From Euleptes europaea (lineage: Eukaryota > Chordata > Lepidosauria > Squamata > Sphaerodactylidae), in the NCBI RefSeq assembly GCF_029931775.1, contig NC_079312.1, forward strand, positions 115,814,872 to 115,878,871: 64,000 nt of DNA. The letters run 5' to 3'. Below the pieces are notes generated by a model. The model was given only the letters and a program-made list of their open reading frames with translations, was not told the origin of the DNA and searched no databases. Made by a program: the position numbers and the translations under genes. Each line of letters begins with the position of its first letter. Position 1 is the stretch's first letter. Below are positions 42,025 through 53,107 of the stretch, piece after piece.

Positions 42025-42956
42025 CAAGCAAGTTTTACATACTATTCAGTTTTAAAATCCAACACTTAAAATATAACAGTCTGATTTACTTCAAAGTATC
42101 TAATTCACATTCTAGAATAATATATTTGTAAAGCCATACATACCAATACCATCTTCTGAGCCTCCCTTAGAGGTCTGAAGTTCTAGCCCTCTCCCTGCCT
42201 GTATTTATACTGTTTCAGTCACCTTCAATGAGCTCGAAACTAGAGCTCGAGCAGGAGACAGTTGTACTGCACATGCTCAGTGGCTTCTCTTTAGATTGCC
42301 ATATATGGACTTCCACTTCCAGGAGGCTAAGCATGCTATTTCTTAAACAGTCAGTTTTGAGTTTTGTTATACTTTATATAATCAGTTTTACCATCATTCT
42401 CATCTCCAGAAAAATACATTGAGATTGAACCTATTAATTAATTTCTAGCATCATGTCTTCATGTTTAAATCATAAAATACAATATATTGTTTACATTACA
42501 TCATTACCCTTGGAGTATAGTGGGTGGAGAGCATTTCTGCACTTGAAGTAATTGAGAAGGCAGGAAATGCCTGTAAGCTACACTCTGTTCTGTAGCCTAA
42601 AAGTTGTAGAAAGTGCTGCAAAGGCTTTGCTCTCTAGCCATTGAGAAGGCTGGGAAAGGTCATAGAAAAAGGCAGAAAATGCTGCTAGCAAATCTGCACT
42701 GACACTGAAATCTTTGACAGAGTAATTCAGAAACATAAGCCTCTGGCAAAGAATATCCAGGCTTTCTTTCCTTTTAAAAGGAAATAGAAGCCTCTGCTAT
42801 ATAGATTGTAGTTTGTATGTGTAGCTTGGTTTTACATTGAATATTTCTGCATATGTACAACACTAATTCCATAGTTCATGTGTTCTAATATGTCAAAGCC
42901 TGTAACAGTCTCTGGCTAGCAGATCTCCATGTTTACACTTGTGTCTTGCTGTTATG
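42025..42956. other. No feature recognised
   Basis: A/T-rich single-copy-looking sequence without supported coding potential. Confidence 0.4.
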
Positions 42957-43258
42957 CAGCCCTGTGGCACAGAGTGGTAAGCTGCACTACTGCAGTTAAA
43001 TCTATGCTCATGACCTGAGTTCGAACCAGACAGAAGTCCGTTTCAGGTAGCCAGCTCAAGGTTGACTCAGCCTTCCATCCTTCTGAGGATGGTAAAATGA
43101 GTACCCAGCTTCCTGGGGGTAAAGTATAATGGACAGGGGAAGGCACTGGCAAACCACCCCGTAAACATAGTCTGCCTAGTAAAAGTCAGGATGTGACGTC
43201 ACCCCATGGGTCAGTAATGATCTGGTGCTTGCACAGTGGCCTACCTTTACTTTTACCT
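42957..43258 (+). repeat. tRNA-derived SINE, family A
   Basis: Same family and strand as 2098-2400: CCTGTGGCACAGAGTGG head, GAGTTCGAACC B box, and the body to CTTGCACAGTGG. Confidence 0.8.
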
Positions 43259-43326
43259 TGCTGTGCCATAATTACAGAACATGATCAAAATCAGATTTCC
43301 TTGTTCCACCTTCTTCTTGTTCTGCT

Positions 43327-43755
43327 AGTGTGGTGTAGTGGTTAAGAGAGGCAAACTCTAATCTGGTGAACTGGGTTGGTTTCCCCACTCCTCCACATGA
43401 AGTCTTCTGGGTGACCTTGGGCTAGTTACAGTTTCTCTCAGAACTCTCTCAGCCCCACCTACCTTACAAGTAGGGTTGCCAGGTCTCTCTTCGCCACTGG
43501 TGGGAGGTTTTTTGGGCGAAGCCTGAGGAGGGCAAGGTTTGGGGAGGGGAGGGACTTCAATGCCATAGAGTCCAATGGCCAAAGCAGCCATTTTCTCCAG
43601 GTGAACTGATATCTATCATCTTGAGATCAGTTGTAATAGCACAAGATCTCCAGCTACTACCTGGAGTTTGGCAACCCTACTTACAAAGTGTCTGTTGTGG
43701 GGAGAGGAAGGGAAGGTGAATGTATGCTGGTTTGAATCTATTTAAAGGTAGAGAA
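43327..43755 (+). repeat. SINE family B, interrupted by a hAT element
   Basis: The head GTGTGGTGTAGTGGTTAAGA at 43330 and body run to 43470. The body resumes at 43680 with AGTGTCTGTTGTGGGGAG. The interruption is the hAT at 43471-43679. Confidence 0.85.
43471..43679. mobile_element. hAT-type element, 'TAGGGTTGCCA' family, 209 bp
   Basis: TAGGGTTGCCAGG and TTTGGCAACCCTA ends. The 8-bp duplication CTTACAAG / CTTACAAA lies at 43463-43470 and 43680-43687. Inserted in a SINE B. Confidence 0.9.
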
Positions 43756-45269
43756 AATTGAGGTATATCCCTATGCCTATGCCACTGCCACTCAATATCC
43801 AACTGGATCCAATGCAAAATTTCCACTTACACAAGAGCTCTTGCGCAAGCAGAAATGCAAGAAGACAAGTTGGGTAGCTGTTCATGCTCAGTCAGATGTT
43901 TTGTATCCCCACTTGTGTTTCTGCTTGCACAAGATGTTGTCTGGACACTGTGATATATAGGGATGAAAGCACTTGATTTTGCACAAGATCTTGCCCAAGC
44001 GGAACTGTGCTATTTTTGTTTCCGCCTGCATGTTGCTAGGTCCAAGCCATAATGTCTAGTTTGTACCTAATTCCATTGACTTCAATGGAATCAGATGGGT
44101 TTAATTGTGCTTAGCGTAACACTTCTAGTCAACTGATTGGGTAAACTGGTGAATAGCTGGTGAAGAAGGAGGGCAGCATTTTTGTCTTATGCTATGTGAT
44201 ATGATACATACTTTATTACTTTTCCTTTGATATATTTGATGACTTTCCCAGAGTTACTTACATTATTCTGTGGGCAATGTTTGGGAATCTGGGTGAGAGC
44301 TGGTACAGTGTTATAAGTAAATATCCTTCCTCTTTTTTTCTGTGAGGACTACTTCACAAATGTGAAACGTTTACTGAAAACAAATCAGTTTTGCATGTTT
44401 CAAAACTGCCCCTCAGAACTCTGTAATTGTTAAAAACTTTGAATTATTCCATTGTGTTAATCAACTAAAATGGTTTTCTAAAAGAAGTAGTTATCCATTA
44501 TTTTTGACATTTCTACTCCTTTTAAGCCTGGCCTTGCAAATACATGAGCATGACAGATATTTGCTACTCTCGATTTCCTTCATGAGGACACACTTAGAAA
44601 TTATCTCAACTTGTCTAACCAACATTTAGTGACTGTAGCATACCTTATACGCTGATCATCTGCTATTCTCTGGACTTTGGAGCTCCTGATTTCTTGAAGA
44701 TGCAAGAAGAATTGTTTTTCTGCCCCAAACGAGGAAAGAACAACCCAGTATGGACAGGGGAAAAACTGGTTGTTGTTTTTTAAAGTTCAAGCCAAGTGAA
44801 AAATAGACGTTAAGTATCTCAGATGCTTCCTAACTGCCAGCCAATATTCTTCCAGAAAAACAACAATAGTGTCACTCAGCAAACTATATGAAAGTGTACT
44901 TTCCAATACTGGAAGGTCTTATCTGTTGTTTTTACATTTCATAATTAACTCTCAACAGATTTATGACCTAGATCATTATATTTTTTAAATTATTCTTGCT
45001 CCTTTGGGACTTGAACCACATTCTGTCCGAAAGTTCTGCTACAGAAGTAATTAATGAACTTTTTCTCGATTGATTTATTAAGCGAGAAGTTTCAAAGAAT
45101 GGAAAAAAAATCAGAACTTTTCAATTATTCATGGCTACCGTGATAACCAGGGAGCTCAACATTTCTAGTGCTACATGTTATTGTTTAATGTCCTTCATTA
45201 GCAAACCCTTTTTACCGTATCAAACAACAACATATTCAGATACATATTAAGTTATTTGTGTGTATGTGT
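43756..45269. other. No feature recognised
   Basis: 1.5 kb of A/T-rich sequence with no supported gene or repeat family. Confidence 0.4.
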
Positions 45270-45277
45270 AAAGTGCC

Positions 45278-45487
45278 TAGGGTTGCCAACCTCCAGGGGA
45301 TGGTAGATCTCTTGCTATTACAACAGGTCTCCATGCGACAGATCACCTGGAGAAAATGGCTGCTTTGGAAGGTGGGCTGTATGACATTCTACCCCACTGA
45401 AGATCTCACCCCTCCCCAAACTCCACCCTCTTCAGGCTCCACCCCTAAAATCTCCAAGTATTTCCCAACCTGGACCCAGCAACCCTA
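45278..45487. mobile_element. hAT-type element, 'TAGGGTTGCCA' family, 210 bp
   Basis: TAGGGTTGCCAACC and CAGCAACCCTA ends with the perfect 8-bp duplication AAAGTGCC at 45270-45277 and 45488-45495. It lies next to the 5S-derived SINE. Confidence 0.9.
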
Positions 45488-45675
45488 AAAGTGCCTTCAA
45501 GTAGTAGCCAAGTTATGGCAATCCCAGCAAGGGGCTTCCAAGGCAAGTAAGAAGCAGAAGTGGTTTCCCATGGCCTTCCTCTGCAGAGTCTTCCTTGGTG
45601 GTCTCCCTTTGAAGTACTGACCCTGCTTAGCTTCCAAGATCTGACAAGATCAGGCTATACCATGCTGCCTTTCCT
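45488..45675 (-). repeat. 5S rRNA-derived SINE (5S-Sauria type)
   Basis: On plus: the GTGCCTTCAAG ... TTATGGCAATCCCAGC tail, then GGTCTCCCTTTGAAGTAC and CTTAGCTTCCAAGATCTGAC, the 5S-like head in reverse. Second copy of the type at 2700. Confidence 0.75.
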
Positions 45676-45854
45676 CCCGTTAAGTTATTTAGGAGGAAGA
45701 TAGGCTTCTGAAATCACTGGATTGTATTAATTTATTTGAATATTTACATCCTGCATTTTTATTCTAAAAATAAATACTGAAAGTATCTTTCTGTATTAAA
45801 ATCTGTACAGTTAAAACAGCAGACATTAAAAACTTACAAACAATGGGGCCAGAG

Positions 45855-46590
45855 TTAACAAAACATAAAAGGCCTTCCAGGATTAAAAAAAAAAATGTTT
45901 TCAGCTGATACCAGAGGGCCTCTAAAGAAGGAACTGTCTCCAATGCAGGGGAAGTGGATTCGAAAGAGCGGAGGCTGCTGCTGAGAAAGCCCTCATGCAG
46001 CTTCTACCGGCTGGATTTCTACAACAAGGGATTCCATAAGAACATAAGAAAGGCCCTGCTGGATCCAACCAAGGCCCATCAAGTCCAGCAGTCTGTTCAC
46101 ACAGTGGCCCAACGAGGAAGTGCCTCTAGGCAGCCCACCAACAAGACGACTGCAGCAACGTTGTCCTGCCTGTGTTCCACAGAATCTAATACAATGGGCA
46201 TGCTCCTCTGATCCTGGAGAGAACAGGTATGCATCATGACTAGTATCCATTTTGACTAGTAGCCATGGATAGCCCAATTCTCCATGAACATGTCCACTCC
46301 CCTCCATGAACATGTCCACTTTTCCCACAATAAGGCTTCCCTGATTGACCTCAGAGCATGAGTTAGTATATATGGGTAGAGACCAGCCACCAAGAACCTT
46401 GGGCTCAGGCCATTTAGGGCTCTGAAGATTAACGATGACACTTTGTATTGGACCCAGGAGTATACTGGCAGCAAGATGCATGCTGCAGCCAGTCCTTTGA
46501 AACACACTGGTCACTGTGTTCTGAACCAGTTGAAGCTTTCGAATCATCTTGAAAGGCAGCCCCATGTTACAGTAGTCCAAGGCACTGGCA
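45855..46590 (-). mobile_element. L2-like LINE fragment with an inserted repeat
   Basis: The minus strand has MDYCNMGLPFKMIRKLQLVQ at the 46580 end and L2-like flank sequence to about 45855. It is interrupted at 46037-46270 by another interspersed repeat. Decayed. Confidence 0.6.
46037..46270. repeat. Interspersed repeat, 'AAGAACATAAGAAAGGCC' family
   Basis: CATAAGAACATAAGAAAGGC ... CACAGTGGCC ... CCTGCCTGTGTTCCACAG. The same family is at 52857 and, more diverged, at 11198 and 21865. Origin not assigned. Confidence 0.7.
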
Positions 46591-46625
46591 ACTGCTGCCT
46601 GATCTCTACACCACTGTTAACTACT

Positions 46626-46926
46626 ACACCAGTGTGGCTTAGTGGTTAAGAGCAGTGGACTCTAATCTGGAGAACCGGGTTTGATTCCCCACTCCTCTAC
46701 ATGAGCAGCAGACTCTAATCTGGTGAACTGTGTTGGTTTCCCCACTCCTACACAAGAAGCCAGCTGGGTGACCTTGGGCTAGTCACAGTTCTCTTTGAAC
46801 TCTCAGCCCCACCTACCTCACAAGGTGTCTGTTGTGGGGAGAGGAAGGCGATTGTGAGCCGCTTTGAGTCTCCTTAAAAAGGTAGAGAAAGCATATAAAA
46901 ACCAACTATTTTTCTTCTTCTTTTCC
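46626..46926 (+). repeat. SINE family B, complete
   Basis: The head CCAGTGTGGCTTAGTGGTTA carries a doubled GACTCTAATCTGG block. The body and the tail CATATAAAAACCAACTA with a CTT-rich end are all present. Best copy for defining the family in this window. Confidence 0.85.
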
Positions 46927-47478
46927 AGAAAAGGCCACAACTGGCAAACTAACTTAAGGCACCCCTAGCTACCTCTGTTTCCTTGGCATCTAGAATCAGT
47001 GAAGCATCTCTAAATAAAGTGGCATCCAAATCAGACTAAATGCGAATGATTTTATCTGCAAATGTTCTGCAAATTAATCAGTGTAAGTTTCCAGAATATC
47101 TAGTGTTTGCTGCCAGGGGACTACATGTAACAGACCTCTTACAATTTGGAATAACATTGCTGGTCACTGCTGCCTCTGTTTGTCACATGAAAAGAAAAAT
47201 AACTGAGCATGAACTGCAACAGCTGAAGTACTTTAATAAATGTGACTGCTATACTTCCAGGGGGCATCAAGTGAAATGGCTCCCTTGTAAGATGGCCGAA
47301 AAGAAGGTCCATGAAAGATGTCTCTGAACCAAAGGCTAAATCAGATGGTGGCTGAAAGACTCATCCAGGTCTCAAAGGGCATGGGGAGGGACCCTGTCAC
47401 ACTGTCCAACTCATATAGAGGATGATAAAGTTGTGAACTATAGCAGCTAGAGAATACTTTATTTACATTATTTCACCA
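46927..47478. other. No feature recognised
   Basis: Unassigned; a 95-codon open frame at 47040-47327 has no recognisable domain or supporting context. Confidence 0.35.
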
Positions 47479-47486
47479 TCTGGAAC

Positions 47487-47685
47487 TAGGGTTGTCAACC
47501 TCCAGGTACTAGCTGGCTATTACAACTGATCTCCAGCCAATAGAGATCTGTTCACCTGGAGAAAATGGCCACTTTGGCCATTGGACTCTATGGCATTGAA
47601 GTCCCTCCCCTCCCCAAACCCCACCCTCCTCAGGCTCCACCCCAAAAATCTCCTGCTGGTGGTGAAGAGGGACCTGGCAACCCTA
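47487..47685. mobile_element. hAT-type element, 'TAGGGTTGCCA' family, 199 bp
   Basis: TAGGGTTGTCAACC and CCTGGCAACCCTA ends with the perfect 8-bp duplication TCTGGAAC at 47479-47486 and 47686-47693. Confidence 0.9.
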
Positions 47686-47874
47686 TCTGGAACTGATGGT
47701 GGAATTGGTCAAAGTTCTGAAGAACTTCAGTGTTGTTATATGGCAACTCTTACCATATCTGCTCCACTTCACATGCATCTTTAGACATGTGTGGGCTCTC
47801 CAACTTGGTTTCAGGACACTCACCCAGAATCATGACCAACTTGGGGGAATCTAAGCTCATCTCAGGGGAAACCT

Positions 47875-48105
47875 TGGGTTGCCAACTGCCCGCTAATGGC
47901 GGGCAATTGCTCACTGATTTGTTTTACTGCCCACTGACACTCAACTGGTTGATGGGCAGAAGCAGGTTGGCAGAAAGGAGGGGGAGCTATTGACATCCCC
48001 TGCACAATGACTTCACTTACTGAACTGATCTCTGTGACCTGGAGATCATTTGTAATAGCGGGAGATCTCCAGCCACCACCTGGAAGTTGGCAACCCTAGC
48101 TATTG
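47875..48105. mobile_element. hAT-related element, same end family, diverged interior
   Basis: TGGGTTGCCAACTGCC at the left and GGAAGTTGGCAACCCTA at the right, with an unrelated middle. Target duplication not clear. Confidence 0.6.
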
Positions 48106-48679
48106 TAGCTACATAAGGGGAAGGAGTGTGTGAAAAGGATCTTTGTTGAATTTTCATACCTCATATATAAATTTCAAGAATAATTATTCAATATAAAAGT
48201 GACTGTTTAAAGAGTTACTGTATACATTTTTGAGCATTTATTTGTGTGGGTTTAGAGATTTATGCAAATATGTGTTGTTTACAGGAATTACAAAAAAAAT
48301 TATTTTGTATCTGTATTGCTCACTATCACGTCATGAGTAAATAACATAAGAGTCAACTCTGAAAAGCCGTCACCAATATATGATCAGAAATAGCCAGAAA
48401 TACATGTTTTGTTATGTGCTTTGTCTGTGTATCTATAGCAAACGCTACATATAATAAATATTAATGTGCCAAGTACATGCCCCAAAGGTATCTATGGATG
48501 GCTGCAAAACATCACACATACTTGAGGAATCAGAGAACTGTGTGCTACCACTATCTTGCTAAAGGAGGCTGGCTGGAGGTGTTTTGATACTGAGAAATGA
48601 GCAATAGCCAGTCCATTTTCCCCCATTGTTACTCATCCATCCTCAATGCTTTGTTATTCATGATGTTTAGGGCTAAAAT
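48106..48679. other. No feature recognised
   Basis: A/T-rich sequence up to the broken end of the Ty3-type element. Confidence 0.4.
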
Positions 48680-50893
48680 AGTGTCAGACCCCGGCAAGGA
48701 GGTGGGTACCGGCCCTTCAGCCTGGTCCCTTCGCTCTATTTGGGAGATTTCCCCCCCCTCCCCAGCGGTTGTGGTTGAAAGTTCTCCGGGGACTGCTGGG
48801 GATGAGGAGGTGGGAGCGACCACTTCTCGAGGGGGACTCGAACTCGAGTCTTGTGCCGCCGCGCGGCTTTGTGCTCTGGTCAGAACTCCTGCACTATTCC
48901 CCTCTGGAGTCAAACCCAGGTGTTCCCGTGTGAAAAGAGAACCCACCGGCCGCTCAACCTGACACTCATATTGCGGCATGCGAGACAGTCCGTCTGCTAA
49001 GCAGTTTTCTTTCCCAGGCATGTGTTTGATGGTAAAGTGAAACTTAGAGAAAAAGGTTGCCCAACGCACTTGTTTGGCGGACAGCTTCCGCTGACCCAAA
49101 ATCGATTCGAGGTTACGGTGATCTGTACAAACCACAAAGGGCTCGGCCGCTCCCTCCAGGAACTGTCGCCAAACCGTGAGTGCATGTTTAATTGCCATGG
49201 CCTCCTTTTCCCCAATCGGCCAGTTGAGTTCAGGGCCAGAGAACTTCTTAGAAAAATATGCGCAGGGTCTAAGTCTCCCTTGATCATCCCTCTGAAGGAG
49301 TGCGCCTCCCATCGCCTTGTCAGAGGCATCTACCTGTAAGGTGAATGGCCTGGAGCAATCTGGGTGCGCCAGAATGGGTTCAGAGGTAAAGCGCTCCTTA
49401 AGAGTTTCAAAAGCCGCCTGACACCTGGCGGTCCAAGGTACCTGGTATTGTGCAAAGGTGGCCTCTTGCCCCTTCCCTTTGGTTTTAAGCAAATCAGTAA
49501 TAGGCAAAGCTATTTGAGCGAAATCCTGAATAAAACTTCTATAAAAGTTCGCAAACCCCAAAAACTGCTGAACCTGTTTGCGAGTTCTGGGAGGTTCCCA
49601 TTCTAACACTGCCTGCACCTTCTCCGGATCCATGCTTAACCCTTGGGGAGATATCACATAACCCAAAAACGACAATTGGTCCTGGCTGAATGCACATTTT
49701 GATAACTTAGCATACAAATGATTGTCCCTTAGACGACGCAACACCTCCCGCACCAACTCCCTGTGCTCTGCGGGATCCTTGGAGTAAATAAGCAAATCGT
49801 CGAGAAAGACTATCACACCTTTAAATAGGAGATCGTGTAGAATCTCATTAATTAATTGCATGAAGCACGAGGGCCCCCCCGACAGACCGAATGGCATGAC
49901 TAAAAATTCAAACAAACCATAACAACAAGAAAAGGCTGTCTTAGCTTCATCCCCCTCCTTGATCCGGACCCTGTAGTAGGCTTCCGCCAGGTCAATTTTC
50001 GAGAAAACACAACCCTCCTGTAACGCACTCAGGAGGTCCGGGATTAAGGGAAGGGGGTAGGCATTAGTTTCAGTAATCGCGTTAAGCCCCCTATAGTCTA
50101 CACACAGTCTGAGATCAGATGTACCTTTCTTCTTCACAAAGAAGCAGGGAGAAGAAAATGCAGCCTTGGACGGCCGTATGAAACCCCGCTTCAAGTTCTT
50201 GTCCAGAAATTCTCGCAGCACTGCTTTCTCTTGAGGACTCATGGAATAAACTCGGGCCTTGGACGGTTTAACGTCCTTAATCAGTTCGATGGCACAATCC
50301 GTAGTGCGATGAGGAGGCAATAAGTCACAGTCTGTCCCCTCAAATACATCTGCGAAATCACTATATTCTGGGGGCAACGTGGGTTCCTCCAAAGCAGCGG
50401 CGCTTCCCCCTTCGCCTCCGGGTAAGTCATCCCGGCTGTGTTTTTCGCACTGGGGAGCTCCAAACACCACCCGCCTTTGTTCCCAATCAATGCTCGGGTT
50501 ATGCCCCGCCAACCAATTGATGCCGAGAACCACCGGGTAGGAAATCTTAGGAACTACCGTGAAGTGGATCTGTTCCCAGTGGTTTCCCACCCCCAGCCAC
50601 ATCTTGCGAGTGTGCAAATGAACCGGCCCTCCCCGCAGGTCACTCCCACCCATTTGATGGAAATGTAAGGGCTGATCCAGTTCTCGAGTCCCAATTTTCA
50701 GACGTTCTACCACCGCCTGATCAATTAGGGTCCGGGAGCACCCGAAGTCCAAGATAGCCACAACGGCCACCGGTTCCCCCCCTTGGGGGTTTCGTAACAC
50801 AACAGGTATCAGCAATGTCTCTCCCTGGTCACTCACCCTACATGGAGCCGGTTTGGTTTCTTCCGAGGGTGCCCTCCGTGCCGGTTCCCTCAC
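48680..50893 (-). CDS. Partial Pol of the incomplete Ty3-type element
   Basis: Shows, in order, a protease region, reverse transcriptase with the catalytic FLDD box, and RNase H (QVDASDKAMGGALLQ). It ends soon after RNase H, where unrelated sequence begins. Confidence 0.85.
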
Positions 50894-52287
50894 AGAAGGC
50901 CGTCCTCGTTTTTTGCCGGTGAGGGGCTTCGGAAACTATCTCGGGTACAACGGTTGTGGAGATCCGATGAGGTTTCAGCTTGCAGGGCCGCCGCCCCACG
51001 GCGACTGTTCATCCCCTCCGCTCTCCTGTGCTCCAGATTCCGAGGTGGTGTCGCCTCCCGCTCTTGTGTCGCCCTGTTGCTCGTCCCTTCTGACGGCGTG
51101 TTGGTACATTTTGCTGCAAAATGGCCCATCTTCCCACACTGAAGGCAAGCTCCCTCCCTGAACCGACGCGCCCTGTCGAGACTGTAGACTCCTCGATGTC
51201 TTCCCTCTCGCCGGGAGCCTGCTGCGTTGTCCCCTCTCGCGGGCGGGATAGGGATCGTCTTCGAAGGACGATCCTTGGAGAACTGGACGGTAAGCTTGCG
51301 ATTCTCCACCAGGGCTGCCAAACTTATCCACTCCTCCACCGACTCTGGATCTCCCAAAGTCAAACAGCCATCCAGCACTTCCCACCGCAACCCTTCGCGG
51401 AAGTGCTGGACCTTTGTGGCCTCACTCCACTCCCGTATCTTGCATGACAAAGATAAAAAGTCCTGTGCATACTCACTTACTGAGTGGGTTCCCTGCTTCA
51501 AACGACGCATGGCAACCTTTGCCTTTTCCCCCCGGTGGGGGTCTTCGAACCGGCGTCGCAGAGCGGACAAGAACTCATCCAGGGATGCCAAAACCCTAGG
51601 CATAGTTTCTGCCGCCGTCACTGCCCACTCCACCGCCTCCTTCTCCAGCAGGCTGATCACATACCTGACCCGAGCTTCTTCCGAGGCAAAGGTCTCCCCC
51701 TGGTCCTTCATGAAGCCGGAGATTTGGAGTAAGAAGTGAGACAGCTGTGAGCTGGATCCGTCGAAAGATACCTTCAGGTCTCTGGCCGTAGGGCGTCTGG
51801 GCGTGGGAGCCTCCCCAACAACGAGCGGCCCTGTAGTCGGCCGCGAATCCGTTTGGGGTGGTTGCACGGGCTGTCCAAGCCCCCTCACTGCCCCTAGAAC
51901 AGCTGCCAGATCCCGCTGCAAGGTGTCTAGCTGAGTCTGCAGGTCCCAATTCTGCAGAACGAGCATCTGATTCTGTCCGCGTATCAGAGTGGCCGCTTCT
52001 GCAGTGAGGGTAGGGGTGTGAGCGAGCGTGGGGTCCTTCCACCCTTCCCCTTCTCCATACCAAGCGGCCAGCGGTCCCCGGTAGAAGTCGCCTCCTGGTT
52101 CTGACGCTGCTCTCTGCCGCTGCCCGGCCCCCGAGAGTCGGGGGGTCCACGTCAGCCTCCCAGGGACATTGGTAGGCCCGGGTGGGCGCTGCTCCGGGGT
52201 CGCTTCTCCTTGGCCAACCTCAATATCAGCGGGAGTCTGCCGAAGCTCCTCTCCCGCGTTGAGCGGCACCGAGGGTGGTACAGACAT
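50890..52287 (-). CDS. Gag of the incomplete Ty3-type element, about 465 aa
   Basis: A proline-rich leader, a coiled stretch, a capsid domain (SHFLLQISGFMKDQGETF ... VISLLEKEAVEW) and a CCHC knuckle CLQCGKMGHFAAKC. Begins MSVPPSVPLNAGEELR at 52287. Confidence 0.88.
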   Translation of the reverse strand: MSVPPSVPLNAGEELRQTPADIEVGQGEATPEQRPPGPTNVPGRLTWTPRLSGAGQRQRAASEPGGDFYRGPLAAWYGEGEGWKDPTLAHTPTLTAEAATLIRGQNQMLVLQNWDLQTQLDTLQRDLAAVLGAVRGLGQPVQPPQTDSRPTTGPLVVGEAPTPRRPTARDLKVSFDGSSSQLSHFLLQISGFMKDQGETFASEEARVRYVISLLEKEAVEWAVTAAETMPRVLASLDEFLSALRRRFEDPHRGEKAKVAMRRLKQGTHSVSEYAQDFLSLSCKIREWSEATKVQHFREGLRWEVLDGCLTLGDPESVEEWISLAALVENRKLTVQFSKDRPSKTIPIPPARGDNAAGSRREGRHRGVYSLDRARRFREGACLQCGKMGHFAAKCTNTPSEGTSNRATQEREATPPRNLEHRRAEGMNSRRGAAALQAETSSDLHNRCTRDSFRSPSPAKNEDGLL

Positions 52288-52326
52288 CCTAATACTACTT
52301 CTAACCCGAAAACAAAAAAGGTTGGG

Positions 52327-52338
52327 ATTGTAACGTAC
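52327..52338 (-). other. Probable self-priming primer-binding site
   Basis: Two bases inside the LTR the sense strand reads ACGTTACAAT. This is complementary over 10 bases to ATTGTAACGT in the LTR (52464-52455), about 31 bases downstream of a TATAAG box (52495-52490). Same layout as the element at 12075 although the sequences differ. Confidence 0.6.
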
Positions 52339-52744
52339 TGTCAGATTCTAGGACTCCGTTGCCTCTCAGGAATCATCAACTTTACTCCAGACGTTAGCAG
52401 AGAGTTAAAGTAGAATTTATTTGAAAGGAAGGGTACAGTAATCTATGAAACACAACGTTACAATGGCGCAAAATCATTTGGAGGGCATTCTTATAGAGTA
52501 CACAAGCTAGAATGTTTACAAGTAAAAGCTTTGAAATGCAAAACATCAGAGGTTCCCCAACACCAAGAGAGAGAATTCACACCTTAAGGTCAGAGCAGGA
52601 TTACAATCAGGAAGTCACTTTGAAATGGAGATCTCTCGAGCCTTTGGCTGTTGCCTCTTCCTTCCTTTCTCTTTCCCACGGGAAGGAGAGGTGAAACGAA
52701 AGTCACCTCGCTATCCAGGGTCCGATTGCATGCCCTCGCTGACA
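52339..52744 (-). repeat. 5' LTR of the incomplete Ty3-type element
   Basis: 406 bp, TGTCAG...CTGACA. Related to the solo LTR at 35865-36281. Confidence 0.85.
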
Positions 52745-52856
52745 AATAGCAAGGAACTCATTCTCCATCTCTTATCAGTAATTTTGAAATGGAACTTAGC
52801 AGACATAGTACTTAGAACTGAGATTAATTTATAAAGCATAAGAAGCATGGCTAAGC

Positions 52857-53010
52857 CATAAGAACATAAGAAAGGCCATGCTGGATCAGGCCACGGTCCA
52901 TCAAGTCCTACCAGGTGCTTCCAGGAAGCCCACAAACAAGACAACTGCAGCAGTGTTACCCTGCCTGTGTTCCAAAGCACCTAATGTAATAGGCACGTTC
53001 CTCTGATCCT
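52857..53010. repeat. Interspersed repeat, 'AAGAACATAAGAAAGGCC' family
   Basis: Matches 46037-46270 over its first 150 bases, including CCTGCCTGTGTTCCAAAG and CCTCTGATCCTGG. Confidence 0.7.
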
Positions 53011-53107
53011 GGCCAACAATTTGTTAGGAACTCTATGATCATATTGAAACAACCAATTACATGACAATGGTTTAAACTGAATTTGTTTGCCTTAGAAAAT
53101 TAGTGTA

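Larger units (their letters stand above)
48680..52744 (-). mobile_element. Ty3-type LTR element, incomplete (5' LTR, gag, pol to RNase H)
   Basis: On the minus strand: LTR 52744-52339, gag 52287-50890, then pol with protease, reverse transcriptase and RNase H to about 48680. Integrase and the 3' LTR are absent, so the element is broken. The frames that remain are largely open. Gag and pol meet with a short overlap. It belongs to the same broad sushi-like group as the element at 12075 but is a different lineage, with another LTR. A diverged solo LTR of its family lies at 35865. Age cannot be set without the second LTR. Confidence 0.88.

Noticed and set aside
45600-45675. 5S rRNA gene
   Set aside because: Only a diverged 5S-like head joined to a Sauria tail, thus a SINE.
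47040-47327. 95-codon open frame
   Set aside because: No domain, no splice or promoter context, and isolated in repeat-rich sequence.
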